64,000 nt of DNA from Actinophytocola glycyrrhizae. Lineage in GTDB: Bacteria > Actinomycetota > Actinomycetes > Mycobacteriales > Pseudonocardiaceae. The notes under the pieces are model-generated. The model saw nothing but the letters and a program-made list of their open reading frames with translations. It was not told the origin of the DNA and made no database searches. The position numbers and the translations under genes were made by a program. This document shows positions 43,511 through 51,278 of the stretch, piece after piece (the first letter of the stretch is position 1; the number at the start of each line of letters is the position of its first letter). Location: positions 806,001 to 870,000 of the forward strand of contig NZ_JBHSIS010000006.1 in assembly GCF_042653545.1 (NCBI RefSeq). The letters are read 5' to 3'.

Positions 43511-44719
43511 TCAGAGGTCCACCGCCGGCAGCACTCTGCCCCGCACGGGTGCGATGCCGACCACCGCGCCGTCCTCACCCGGTGCGGTCGCGGTGATCAC
43601 GACCTCGTCGCCGTCCTCCAGGAACGTCCTGGTGACGCCGTCGGCGAGGGTGATCTCCTCCTGGCCGCCCCACGACAGCTCCAGGAAGCAGCCGCGTTGC
43701 GCGGGCTCCGGGCCCGAGACGGTGCCGGACGCGAACAGGTCGCCCGGCCGGACGGTCGCGCCGTTGACCGTCATGTGCGCCAGCTGCTGCGCGCACGAGT
43801 ACGACATGTCCGCGAACCTCGGCCTGGACACCACGGTCCCGTTCCACTCGACGGCGAGCCGCAGGTCGAGGCCCCCCGGGGTGTCCTCGACCAGGTAGGG
43901 CACCCGGGGGTGGTCGACGGCGGGGACCGGCACCCGCGCCTCCGCGAGCGCGTCGAGCGGGGTGATCCACGCCGACACCGACGTCGCGAACGACTTGCCG
44001 AGGAACGGGCCGAGCGGCTGGTACTCCCAGCCCTGGATGTCGCGCGCGGACCAGTCGTTGACCAGCACCACGCCGAAGATGTGCTCGGCGACCGCGGACG
44101 TCGGCACCCGGCGGGCGACCGGGCCGCCGCACACGAACCCGACCTCCGCCTCGATGTCGAGCCGCCCGCTGGGGCCGAAGTGCGGGCCGGACGAGCCGCG
44201 CCGCTGGCCGTGCGGGCGTTCGATACCGGTGCCGGACACGACGACGGTGCCGGACCGGCCGTGGTAGCCGACCGGCAGGTGTGTCCAGTTCGGCAGCAGC
44301 GGGTCGGAGTCCGGCCGCATGATCCGGCCGACGTTCTCCGCGTGGTGGCGCGACGAGTAGAAGTCGACGTAGTCGCCGACGGTGAACGGCAGCGCCATCC
44401 GCACGTCCCTCAGCGGCACCAGCGTCGCGCCCGTCGGCGTGGACGGCTGCGACACGAGTGCGACCAGCCTGGCACGCAGCTCGCTCCACTCCGCCCGCGT
44501 CGCCGCCAGCAGCGGGTCGAGCGACGGGCCGGACACCAGGCCGGCCAGGTCACCGAGGTCGTGCGCGACCGACCGCAGCGGCAGCGCGTGGTCGCCGAGC
44601 CGGACCGCGACCCGCGGGCCGTCGGTGTCGGAGCCCACGTCGATCACGCCGTACGGCAGGGTCTGCGGGCCGAACGGCTGGTCCCGCGCGAACGCGGGGT
44701 CGGTCACCCACGAGGTCAC
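43511..44719 (-). CDS. fahA: Fumarylacetoacetase
   Basis: 402-residue hydrolase that splits fumarylacetoacetate into fumarate and acetoacetate, the last step of tyrosine/homogentisate breakdown. Signature blocks: FTVGDYVDFYSSRHHAENVG, NWTHLPVGYHGR, LDIEAEVGFVCG with metal-binding acids, and VLVNDWSARDIQGWEYQPLGPF. The GTG start overlaps the stop of the gene before it (GTGA). It is coupled to iclR and opposed to hmgA. Confidence 0.96.
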   Translation of the reverse strand: MTSWVTDPAFARDQPFGPQTLPYGVIDVGSDTDGPRVAVRLGDHALPLRSVAHDLGDLAGLVSGPSLDPLLAATRAEWSELRARLVALVSQPSTPTGATLVPLRDVRMALPFTVGDYVDFYSSRHHAENVGRIMRPDSDPLLPNWTHLPVGYHGRSGTVVVSGTGIERPHGQRRGSSGPHFGPSGRLDIEAEVGFVCGGPVARRVPTSAVAEHIFGVVLVNDWSARDIQGWEYQPLGPFLGKSFATSVSAWITPLDALAEARVPVPAVDHPRVPYLVEDTPGGLDLRLAVEWNGTVVSRPRFADMSYSCAQQLAHMTVNGATVRPGDLFASGTVSGPEPAQRGCFLELSWGGQEEITLADGVTRTFLEDGDEVVITATAPGEDGAVVGIAPVRGRVLPAVDL

Positions 44720-45600
44720 AGCAGCCCCAGTTCCTCGAGGTCGGTGACCGGGTCGGTGAGCGAGCACGACCCGTAGGAGGCGAACACGCCGCGCACGGAA
44801 AGCGCCTCGTGCTCGGTCATGTTCTGCGCCTCCTCCGCGAGCGCCTTGCCGTCGGTGGACTCGAGCGCCGAGCGCACGCTGTCGGTGTCGCCGCCCGCGA
44901 GCAGGCGGCCGGTGGCGATCAGCAGGTTGAGGAACCCGTGGTGGGTGAACCCGGTGTCCTCCGCGGTGTGCCGGACCGCGTTGTGCAGACCGGCGGTGGC
45001 CTTGAACGACGCGCCGCCGGAGTTGATCACGTCGAGGAACTCGGCGACCTCGGCGACGGCGGGGAAGTTCTCCGCGGACAGGCCGCCGCAGCGGAGCTTG
45101 GGCCAGCTGCCGTGCTCGATGACGCGCTGGATGCCGTCGAGCCAGCCGACGCCGCCGCGCCGCGGCTCGATCACCCGGATCACGTCCTCCGGCACGAATT
45201 CGGAGACCCGTTCGAGCCACACCTCGTCGACGTCGGTCGGGGCGGGCATCTCGACCATGCGCAGCGCGAGCAGCTCGGCCCGTGACTCGACGATCGACAG
45301 CGCCTTGGGCACGCCGCCGAGACCGGTGTCGATGACGAGCGAGAGCTCCACCGGCCGCGCCGGCTTCACCTTGATCAACTCGGTGATCAGCTCGGGCAGC
45401 CGGGACGCTGGGCAGAGGAAGAGTCCCACGAGATCGGCGTGCTCGCCCGTTCTGCCGGCGAGGTGCAACCGCACCGCGTCGGGCATGGTCGCGTTCCCCG
45501 GCGGGAACAACGCGGCGTCGTCGATGAGGCGAGCGAGCAGGGAGGGCACGTCCCGCTGATCCGATGCGGGCTGGGGTGCGGCGCTTGACACGGCTGACAC
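44716..45600 (-). CDS. Hypothetical protein in the homogentisate operon
   Basis: About 294 residues, soluble, with an alternating helix/strand pattern suggesting a TIM-barrel-like fold (PVELSLVIDTGLG, VIRVIEPRRGG, KLRCGGLSAENFP, FLDVINSGGASFKATAGLHNAVRH). No known catalytic motif is certain. GTGs at 45600 and 45591 are both possible starts. It is coupled to fahA by a 4-bp overlap and diverges from hmgA, so a role in aromatic catabolism is likely by context only. Confidence 0.65.
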   Translation of the reverse strand: MSAVSSAAPQPASDQRDVPSLLARLIDDAALFPPGNATMPDAVRLHLAGRTGEHADLVGLFLCPASRLPELITELIKVKPARPVELSLVIDTGLGGVPKALSIVESRAELLALRMVEMPAPTDVDEVWLERVSEFVPEDVIRVIEPRRGGVGWLDGIQRVIEHGSWPKLRCGGLSAENFPAVAEVAEFLDVINSGGASFKATAGLHNAVRHTAEDTGFTHHGFLNLLIATGRLLAGGDTDSVRSALESTDGKALAEEAQNMTEHEALSVRGVFASYGSCSLTDPVTDLEELGLL

Positions 45601-45631
45601 GCTAGTAGCGTATCGGCAACTGAACAAAGAT

Positions 45632-45646
45632 GTCCGACTATCGGAC
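45632..45646. promoter_or_regulatory. Palindrome in the hmgA divergent promoter
   Basis: GTCCGA (45632-45637) and TCGGAC (45641-45646) are perfect inverted repeats with a 3-bp spacer. TATCGG recurs three times in the same 61-bp divergent gap. IclR regulators bind sites of this kind, so control by the operon's own IclR protein is likely. Confidence 0.6.
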
Positions 45647-45661
45647 GTATCGGAGAGGGTC

Positions 45662-46840
45662 ATGCCTTACTACCGACGCGTCGGGGAGATCCCCCGAAAG
45701 AGGCACACGCAGTTCCGCTCACCGGACGGCGGGCTCTACGCCGAGGAGCTGATGGGCGTCGAGGGTTTCTCCTCCGACTCGGCCCTCCTCTACCACCGCC
45801 ACCTGCCGACGGCGATCGTCGACGCCGAGGTCGTCGCGGACCACCGGGGCACCCTCACGCCCAACCACCCCCTGCTGCCAAGGCATTTCCGGACCCAGGA
45901 CCTCAAGGCGGAGCAGCAGCACGAGGCCGACGCGGTGACCGGGCGGCGGACCCTGTTCGGCAACAACGACCTGACGATCGCGTTCGCCGTCGCCACCGCG
46001 CCCAGTCCCCTGTACCGCAACGCGGTCGGTGACGAGCTGCTGTACGTCCAGACCGGGTCCGCCACGATCGAGACCATCTACGGCGCCCTGGACGTCGCCG
46101 ACGGCCACTACGTGGTGCTGCCGACGTCCACGACCTACCGCGTGCTCCCGCACGGCGAGGCGCGCCTGTACGTCATCGAGGCGACCGGGCACATCGGCCC
46201 GCCGAAGCGGTACCTGTCGTCGAAGGGCCAGTTCCTGGAGCACGCGCCGTACTGCGAGCGCGACCAGCGCGGCCCGGCGGAGCCACTGCTGGCCGAGGGC
46301 ACCGACGTGCCCGTGCTGGTCCGCCACCGCGCCGGTCTGACCCGGTTCACCTACGCCAACCACCCGTTCGACGTCGTCGGCTGGGACGGCTGCCTCTACC
46401 CGTGGGTGTTCGACATCCGCGACTTCGAGCCGATCACGGGGCGCGTGCACCAGCCGCCGCCGGTGCACCAGACGTTCGAGGGGCCGAACTTCGTGGTCTG
46501 CTCGTTCTGCCCGCGCAAGGTCGACTACCACCCGGAGTCGATCCCGGTGCCCTACAACCACGCGAACGTCGACTCCGACGAATTGATGTTCTATGTCGGC
46601 GGAAATTACGAGGCCCGAAAAGGTTCCGGTATTGGCATTGGGTCGCTGTCGTTGCACCCATCCGGATTCACACATGGCCCCCAACCGGGTGCCGCAGAGG
46701 CGTCCATTGGTGTGGACTATTTCGACGAAACGGCGGTAATGGTCGACACCTTCCGCCCGCTGGAGCTGGGCGAAGCGGCCGTGAGCTGCGAAGACCAGGG
46801 GTACGCGTGGACGTGGTCGGGCCGGGGGCCGGGTAGCTGA
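45662..46840 (+). CDS. hmgA: Homogentisate 1,2-dioxygenase
   Basis: 392-residue iron(II) dioxygenase that opens the ring of homogentisate to maleylacetoacetate. It has a cupin core, a GNNDLTIAFA segment, a central DVVGWDGCLYPWVFDIRDF block, and a C-terminal DELMFYVGGNYEARKG...HPSGFTHGPQPG region carrying Glu and His iron ligands. GGAGAGGG precedes the ATG. It is shorter than the human enzyme, as is common in actinobacteria. A 165-bp patch (46580-46745) around the iron ligands has much lower third-position GC. It opposes the fahA operon. Confidence 0.95.
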   Translation: MPYYRRVGEIPRKRHTQFRSPDGGLYAEELMGVEGFSSDSALLYHRHLPTAIVDAEVVADHRGTLTPNHPLLPRHFRTQDLKAEQQHEADAVTGRRTLFGNNDLTIAFAVATAPSPLYRNAVGDELLYVQTGSATIETIYGALDVADGHYVVLPTSTTYRVLPHGEARLYVIEATGHIGPPKRYLSSKGQFLEHAPYCERDQRGPAEPLLAEGTDVPVLVRHRAGLTRFTYANHPFDVVGWDGCLYPWVFDIRDFEPITGRVHQPPPVHQTFEGPNFVVCSFCPRKVDYHPESIPVPYNHANVDSDELMFYVGGNYEARKGSGIGIGSLSLHPSGFTHGPQPGAAEASIGVDYFDETAVMVDTFRPLELGEAAVSCEDQGYAWTWSGRGPGS

Positions 46841-46909
46841 ATCGGGTGAAACGGGACGGCCGCGCGGGCCGACTGTCCAGTCAGTGAACTCGCTGATTGG
46901 GGAGAGCCC

Positions 46910-49153
46910 GTGCGTATCCGTCTTACTTCAGCGCGCCCGAAAACAGCTATGCTGGTCGCCGCCGGCCTGTTTGCCGGCGTGCTGACCACCACTTTCACGA
47001 CCACCGGCACCGCGGGCGCCGCGGTGCCTGCCGGGTTCACCGACACCGCGGTGATCAGCGGTCTGTCCTCGCCGACCAACGCGGTGTTCGCCCCCGACGG
47101 CCGGGTGTTCGTCAGCGAGAAGAGCGGCCTGGTCAAGACGTTCGACTCGCTGGCCGACACCACGGCCACGGTCACCGCGGACTTACGTACCCAGACGCAG
47201 GACTTCTGGGACCGCGGCCTGCTCGGCCTCACGCTGGACCCGGCCTACCCGACCCGCCCGTACCTGTACGTCCTGTACACCTACGACGCCGAACCGGGCG
47301 GCACGGCGCCCCGCTGGGGCGACCAGTGCCCCACCCCACCGGGCGCGACCGACCAGGGCTGTGTCGTGACCGGCCGCCTGTCCAAGCTGACCATCGGCAC
47401 GAACGGGGTCGCGACCGGCGCCGAGCAGGTGCTGGTGACCGACTGGTGCCAGCAGTACCCGTCGCACTCGGTCGGCACCGTCGCGTTCGGCCCGGACGGC
47501 AACCTGTACGTCGGCGGCGGCGACGGCGCGAGCTTCAACTTCGCCGACTGGGGCCAGCGCGGCAACCCGTGCGCCGACCCGCCGGGCACGGCGGGCACGA
47601 ACCTGTCGCCGCCGGACGCCAGGGGCGGTGCGCTGCGGTCGCAGTCGCCGCGCCGCCCGGCCGGTGAGCCGGAGACCCTCGACGGCGCGATCACCCGCGT
47701 GCACCCGGACACCGGGGACACGGAGATCGTCGCGTACGGCCTGCGCAACCAGTTCCGCTTCGCGTTCCGTCCCGGCACCGCCGAGGTGTGGGCCGGTGAC
47801 GTCGGCTGGAACACGTGGGAGGAGATCAACCGGGTCACCAGCGTGACCGACGCGGCCGTCGAGAACTTCGGCTGGCCCTGTTACGAGGGCAGCGCCCGCC
47901 AGTCCGGCTACGACGGCGCGAACCTGACGCTGTGCGAGTCGCTGTACAGCACCGGGCAGACCACCCCGTACTACGCGTACAACCACAGCGCGCCGGTCGT
48001 CAGCGGTGACGGCTGCCCCACCGGCGGCTCGTCGATCAGCGGCATCGCGTTCGAGACGGACAGCAACTACCCGGCCGCCTACGACGACGCGCTGTTCTTC
48101 TCCGACAGCTCACGTGGCTGCGTCTGGGCCATGCAGCGCGGTTCGAACGGCCTGCCGGACCCGGCGACGATCGTGCCGTTCGTGACCGGGGTGAACGTGC
48201 CGGTGCAGATCCTGACCGGCCCCGGCGGCGACCTGTACTACGTCGCGCTCGGTGCCGGCCAGCTGCGCCGGGTGAGCTACCCGGCGGGCACGAACCTGCC
48301 GCCGACCGCGGTGGCGTCCGCGAACCCGACGTCGGGCACCGCGCCGCTGACCGTGCAGTTCACCGGTTCCGCCTCGTCGGACCCGGAGGGCGGTGCGCTG
48401 ACCTACGCGTGGGACCTCGACGGCGACGGCGCCTACGACGACTCGACCGCCGCCAACCCGTCCCACACCTACCTCGCGCAGGCGTCGGTCACGGCACGTC
48501 TGCGGGTGACCGATCCCGGCGGCCTGAGCGGCACCGCGTCGGTGGTGATCACGGTCGGCGACCCGCCGTCGAACTCGCCGGTGGTGACCATCGACGACCC
48601 GACGGCGGCCACGCAGTGGAGCGTGGGCCAGACCATCCCGTTCGCCGGCCGGGCGGCCGACGCGCAGGACGGCGACCTGCCCGCGTCCGCGCTGTCGTGG
48701 CAGCTGACGTTGCAGCACTGCACGTCGTCGACGAACTGCCACGCCCACAACGTCCAGTCGTGGAACGGGATCGCCGCTGGCAGCTTCGTCGCGCCGGACC
48801 ACGAGTACCCGTCGTTCCTGGACCTGACGTTGCGGGCGACCGACTCGGACGGCAACACCACGACCGAGACGGTGCGGCTGAACCCGCGCACGGTGGACCT
48901 GACGTTCACGTCCAGCCCGAGCGGGGCGCGGCTGGTGGTCGGCACGGTCGAGCAGGCCACGCCGTTCACGCGGACGGTGATCGTGGGGTCGGCGAACACG
49001 ATCAGCGCGCCGAGCCCGCAGAACCTCACGCTGGGCCTGCGGTTCCGGTTCGCGAGCTGGTCGGACGGCGGGGCGCAGAGCCACACCATCACCGCGCCCG
49101 CGAGCCCGGCGACCTACCGCGCGAACTACCAGCTGTGCCTGTTCGGCTGCTGA
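46910..49153 (+). CDS. Secreted PQQ-type sugar (glucose/sorbosone) dehydrogenase with PKD domain
   Basis: 747 residues. The signal peptide carries an early basic segment (MRIRLTSARPK) and a hydrophobic core ending TAGAA. A beta-propeller (about residues 40-460) of the glucose/sorbosone dehydrogenase family follows, with LSSPTNAVFAPDGRVFVSEKSG, LGLTLDPAYP and YGLRNQFRFAFRPG. A PKD domain (about 465-550) has YAWDLDGDGAYDDST. A C-terminal Ig-like region ends in Cys. It probably acts on sugars or lipids outside the cell. GGGGAGA precedes the GTG start. Confidence 0.88.
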   Translation: MRIRLTSARPKTAMLVAAGLFAGVLTTTFTTTGTAGAAVPAGFTDTAVISGLSSPTNAVFAPDGRVFVSEKSGLVKTFDSLADTTATVTADLRTQTQDFWDRGLLGLTLDPAYPTRPYLYVLYTYDAEPGGTAPRWGDQCPTPPGATDQGCVVTGRLSKLTIGTNGVATGAEQVLVTDWCQQYPSHSVGTVAFGPDGNLYVGGGDGASFNFADWGQRGNPCADPPGTAGTNLSPPDARGGALRSQSPRRPAGEPETLDGAITRVHPDTGDTEIVAYGLRNQFRFAFRPGTAEVWAGDVGWNTWEEINRVTSVTDAAVENFGWPCYEGSARQSGYDGANLTLCESLYSTGQTTPYYAYNHSAPVVSGDGCPTGGSSISGIAFETDSNYPAAYDDALFFSDSSRGCVWAMQRGSNGLPDPATIVPFVTGVNVPVQILTGPGGDLYYVALGAGQLRRVSYPAGTNLPPTAVASANPTSGTAPLTVQFTGSASSDPEGGALTYAWDLDGDGAYDDSTAANPSHTYLAQASVTARLRVTDPGGLSGTASVVITVGDPPSNSPVVTIDDPTAATQWSVGQTIPFAGRAADAQDGDLPASALSWQLTLQHCTSSTNCHAHNVQSWNGIAAGSFVAPDHEYPSFLDLTLRATDSDGNTTTETVRLNPRTVDLTFTSSPSGARLVVGTVEQATPFTRTVIVGSANTISAPSPQNLTLGLRFRFASWSDGGAQSHTITAPASPATYRANYQLCLFGC

Positions 49154-49783
49154 CTACTGGCTGAGCGCGATCCGCACGCCGATGCCGACCAGCAGGGTTC
49201 CCATCACCGCGTCGATGGTCCGCCGGACCTTCGACGCGGTGAGGAACCGGCGCAGTGCGGTGACCACGTTCGCGAGGACGGTGAACCAGACGAGCGAGGT
49301 CAGCACGGCGACGGCGGTGAGGACCACGGTGTCGGTGACCGTCGCGTCGTGCGGCAGGAACTGCGGCCACAGCGCGAGGAAGAAGACCGCGACCTTCGGG
49401 TTGAACAGGTTGGTGAGCAGGCCATGGCGGTAGGCGGTGAACACGCTCCGCCTGGCCTGTTCCACCTCGGGTGCCGCGGTCTGCTCGTACCCGCCGCGGC
49501 GGGCGGCCATGAGCGCCTGCACGCCGAGCAGCACGAGGTAGGCGGCGCCCGCGAGCTTGACGACGGTGAACGCGACCGAGGAGGCGGCGAGCAGCCCGGC
49601 GATGCCGACCGAGGTCACGACCGCCCAGGCCAGCACCCCGGACGCGATGCCGGCCGCACACGCCATGCCCGCCCGGCGGCCGCCGGAGAGCACGCTGCGC
49701 AGCATGATGACGAAGTCCGGACCTGGTGAGATGGCCGCGAGGAGGATGACGCCCGCGAGGCCGAGCGCCTGAGTCACGTTCAC
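49154..49783 (-). CDS. LysE/RhtB-family amino acid exporter
   Basis: 209-residue membrane protein with five or six helices. The N-terminal AAISPGPDFVIMLRSVLSGGRRAGM block and FNPKVAVFFLALWPQFL are diagnostic of LysE/RhtB exporters of amino acids such as homoserine, threonine or lysine. The start is a GTG. Its stop directly abuts the stop of the sugar dehydrogenase gene on the other strand. Confidence 0.92.
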   Translation of the reverse strand: MNVTQALGLAGVILLAAISPGPDFVIMLRSVLSGGRRAGMACAAGIASGVLAWAVVTSVGIAGLLAASSVAFTVVKLAGAAYLVLLGVQALMAARRGGYEQTAAPEVEQARRSVFTAYRHGLLTNLFNPKVAVFFLALWPQFLPHDATVTDTVVLTAVAVLTSLVWFTVLANVVTALRRFLTASKVRRTIDAVMGTLLVGIGVRIALSQ

Positions 49784-49826
49784 CCGGTCAGCCTACCGAG
49801 CCGGTCGGCTGTCCTTCCGGCGGTAC

Positions 49827-49841
49827 TTAGGTTACCCTAAC
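49827..49841. promoter_or_regulatory. IdeR/DmdR-type iron box
   Basis: TTAGGTTACCCTAAC matches most of the 19-bp iron-box consensus TTAGGTTAGGCTAACCTAA (13 of 19 positions over the full window). It lies 16 bp before the start of the DUF2470 gene, overlapping the promoter, so Fe(II)-loaded IdeR should repress the gene. Confidence 0.78.
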
Positions 49842-49857
49842 TCGCGGAGGTGCTCCG

Positions 49858-50634
49858 TTGACCGATCGACCGCCGACCCCGAGCCCGGGCGAACGCGCCA
49901 GGACCATCGCCGCGCGTGGCCCGGCGACCCTGCTGCCGCCCATGCCGTCGCTGCCGCCGGCGGGCGCGGTGCCGGACCGGGTGACGCCGCTGCTGCACCA
50001 CGTGCACGACGACGGCGTGGTGTCGGTGCTGCTGCCCGACGACCACCAGCTGCCCACCGCGCTCGCCGCCGGTGTGCTGACGTCGATGGTCGAGGTCGTC
50101 GACATGGCGCCGGTGCCGCTGCGCGAGTCGGTGCGCGGCCTCCTGTGGATCACCGGGCAGCTCGCCGTGCTGCCGCTGCCCGCCGCGCGCGGGGTCGCGC
50201 TGACGATCGCGGCGCAGCGCCCGGACCCCCGGCTGCTCGACCTCGGCCACGGCGCGTCGCTGCTGCGGCTCACGCCGGTGTCGATGGTGATCGCCGACGC
50301 CGACGGCACGCACCCGGTCACGCAGGCGACGTTCGCGGCCGCCGAACCGGACCCGTTCTGCCACGAGGAGGCCGGCTGGCTGCGGCACCTCGAACTGTCG
50401 CACACCGAGGTGGTGCACACGCTGCGCCGCCACCTGCCCGAACCGCTGCGGGGCGGGCACCTCCGCCCGCTTGGCCTCGACCGGTACGGCCTGCGGCTGC
50501 GGGTCGAGGACATCGAGGGCGACCACGACATCCGGCTGGCGTTCTCGCGCCCGATCTCGACGCCCACGGAGCTGTCGGACGAGCTGCGCAGGATGGTCGG
50601 CTGCCCGTTCCTGGCGCTGCAGAACGGGGCCTAG
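49858..50634 (+). CDS. DUF2470-domain protein, iron regulated
   Basis: 258-residue soluble protein. The C-terminal DUF2470 domain (about residues 165-250) includes LELSHTEVVHTLRRHLPEPL and DRYGLRLRVEDIEGDHDIRLAF with conserved His. DUF2470 is shared with heme-handling flavoproteins, so a link to heme or iron is reasonable. The start is a TTG with GGAGGT 6 nt upstream. An iron box precedes it. Length and position match M. tuberculosis Rv3839, recalled as IdeR-regulated. It is followed by the large repeat copy B. Confidence 0.82.
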   Translation: MTDRPPTPSPGERARTIAARGPATLLPPMPSLPPAGAVPDRVTPLLHHVHDDGVVSVLLPDDHQLPTALAAGVLTSMVEVVDMAPVPLRESVRGLLWITGQLAVLPLPAARGVALTIAAQRPDPRLLDLGHGASLLRLTPVSMVIADADGTHPVTQATFAAAEPDPFCHEEAGWLRHLELSHTEVVHTLRRHLPEPLRGGHLRPLGLDRYGLRLRVEDIEGDHDIRLAFSRPISTPTELSDELRRMVGCPFLALQNGA

Positions 50635-50699
50635 ACGATTGCTTCGGTGAAGATCATGCGGAGTGCTCCCAACCGCCCCACGAAACCTGCTGTTCGAGG

Positions 50700-51217
50700 C
50701 TTGCCGTACGGCCCCGTCATCTGGCACGACCCCCACACCCCTGCGGTCGCCCGACGAGGCTGGGCCGATGCCGTGAAAGGCGCGTTCACGGCACAACAAG
50801 TGCCGTCAATGGGCCATTCACGGCGCCCAGCGCCGTCAACGCGCCTTTGACGGCATTGCCAACGCCGTCAACGCGCCTTTCACGGCACCAAAAGCCCCGG
50901 GCGCTACGCGCCCAGGCCCCGCGAAGCGGGCCCGCAACCCCATGCAATCCCGACGGTGGCGCAAGCCCACCACCAAGGGGCTCCCTGCCATCCCGTCGAC
51001 CTGGCGAAGCCCGATCACACCGCGTCAAGGGGGGCCAAAAGCCCGAATCACACCAAGCACGAATCCGCCCCCCTTGGCGCGGTGTGATAGCCCCTGGGAG
51101 GTCGACGGGATGGCAGGCAGACCCGAACCCCACCGCCGCCGACATGCCCCTCCGCCACCCCCGAGACCTGCCCGTCCGGCGAGGACAAACCCACAACAAA
51201 AGCCGCAGCCAGCACAC
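50700..51217 (-). repeat. Dispersed element, copy B (about 520 bp, inverted relative to copy A)
   Basis: Fills most of the 644-bp convergent gap between the DUF2470 gene and ligD. It reads on the minus strand the same order as copy A: head (51217 side), 132-bp palindrome (50985-51116) and REP-like tail. Perfect hairpins in the tail are 50769-50793 (stem CCGTGAA/TTCACGG) and 50832-50854 (stem CCGTCAA/TTGACGG), each with a 7-nt loop. Confidence 0.8.
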
Positions 51218-51278
51218 ACCGACTTCACAATCAATCATCCAGCAGGAGACCGACCGCGCCGCGGAGCCCGGCGGCCGG

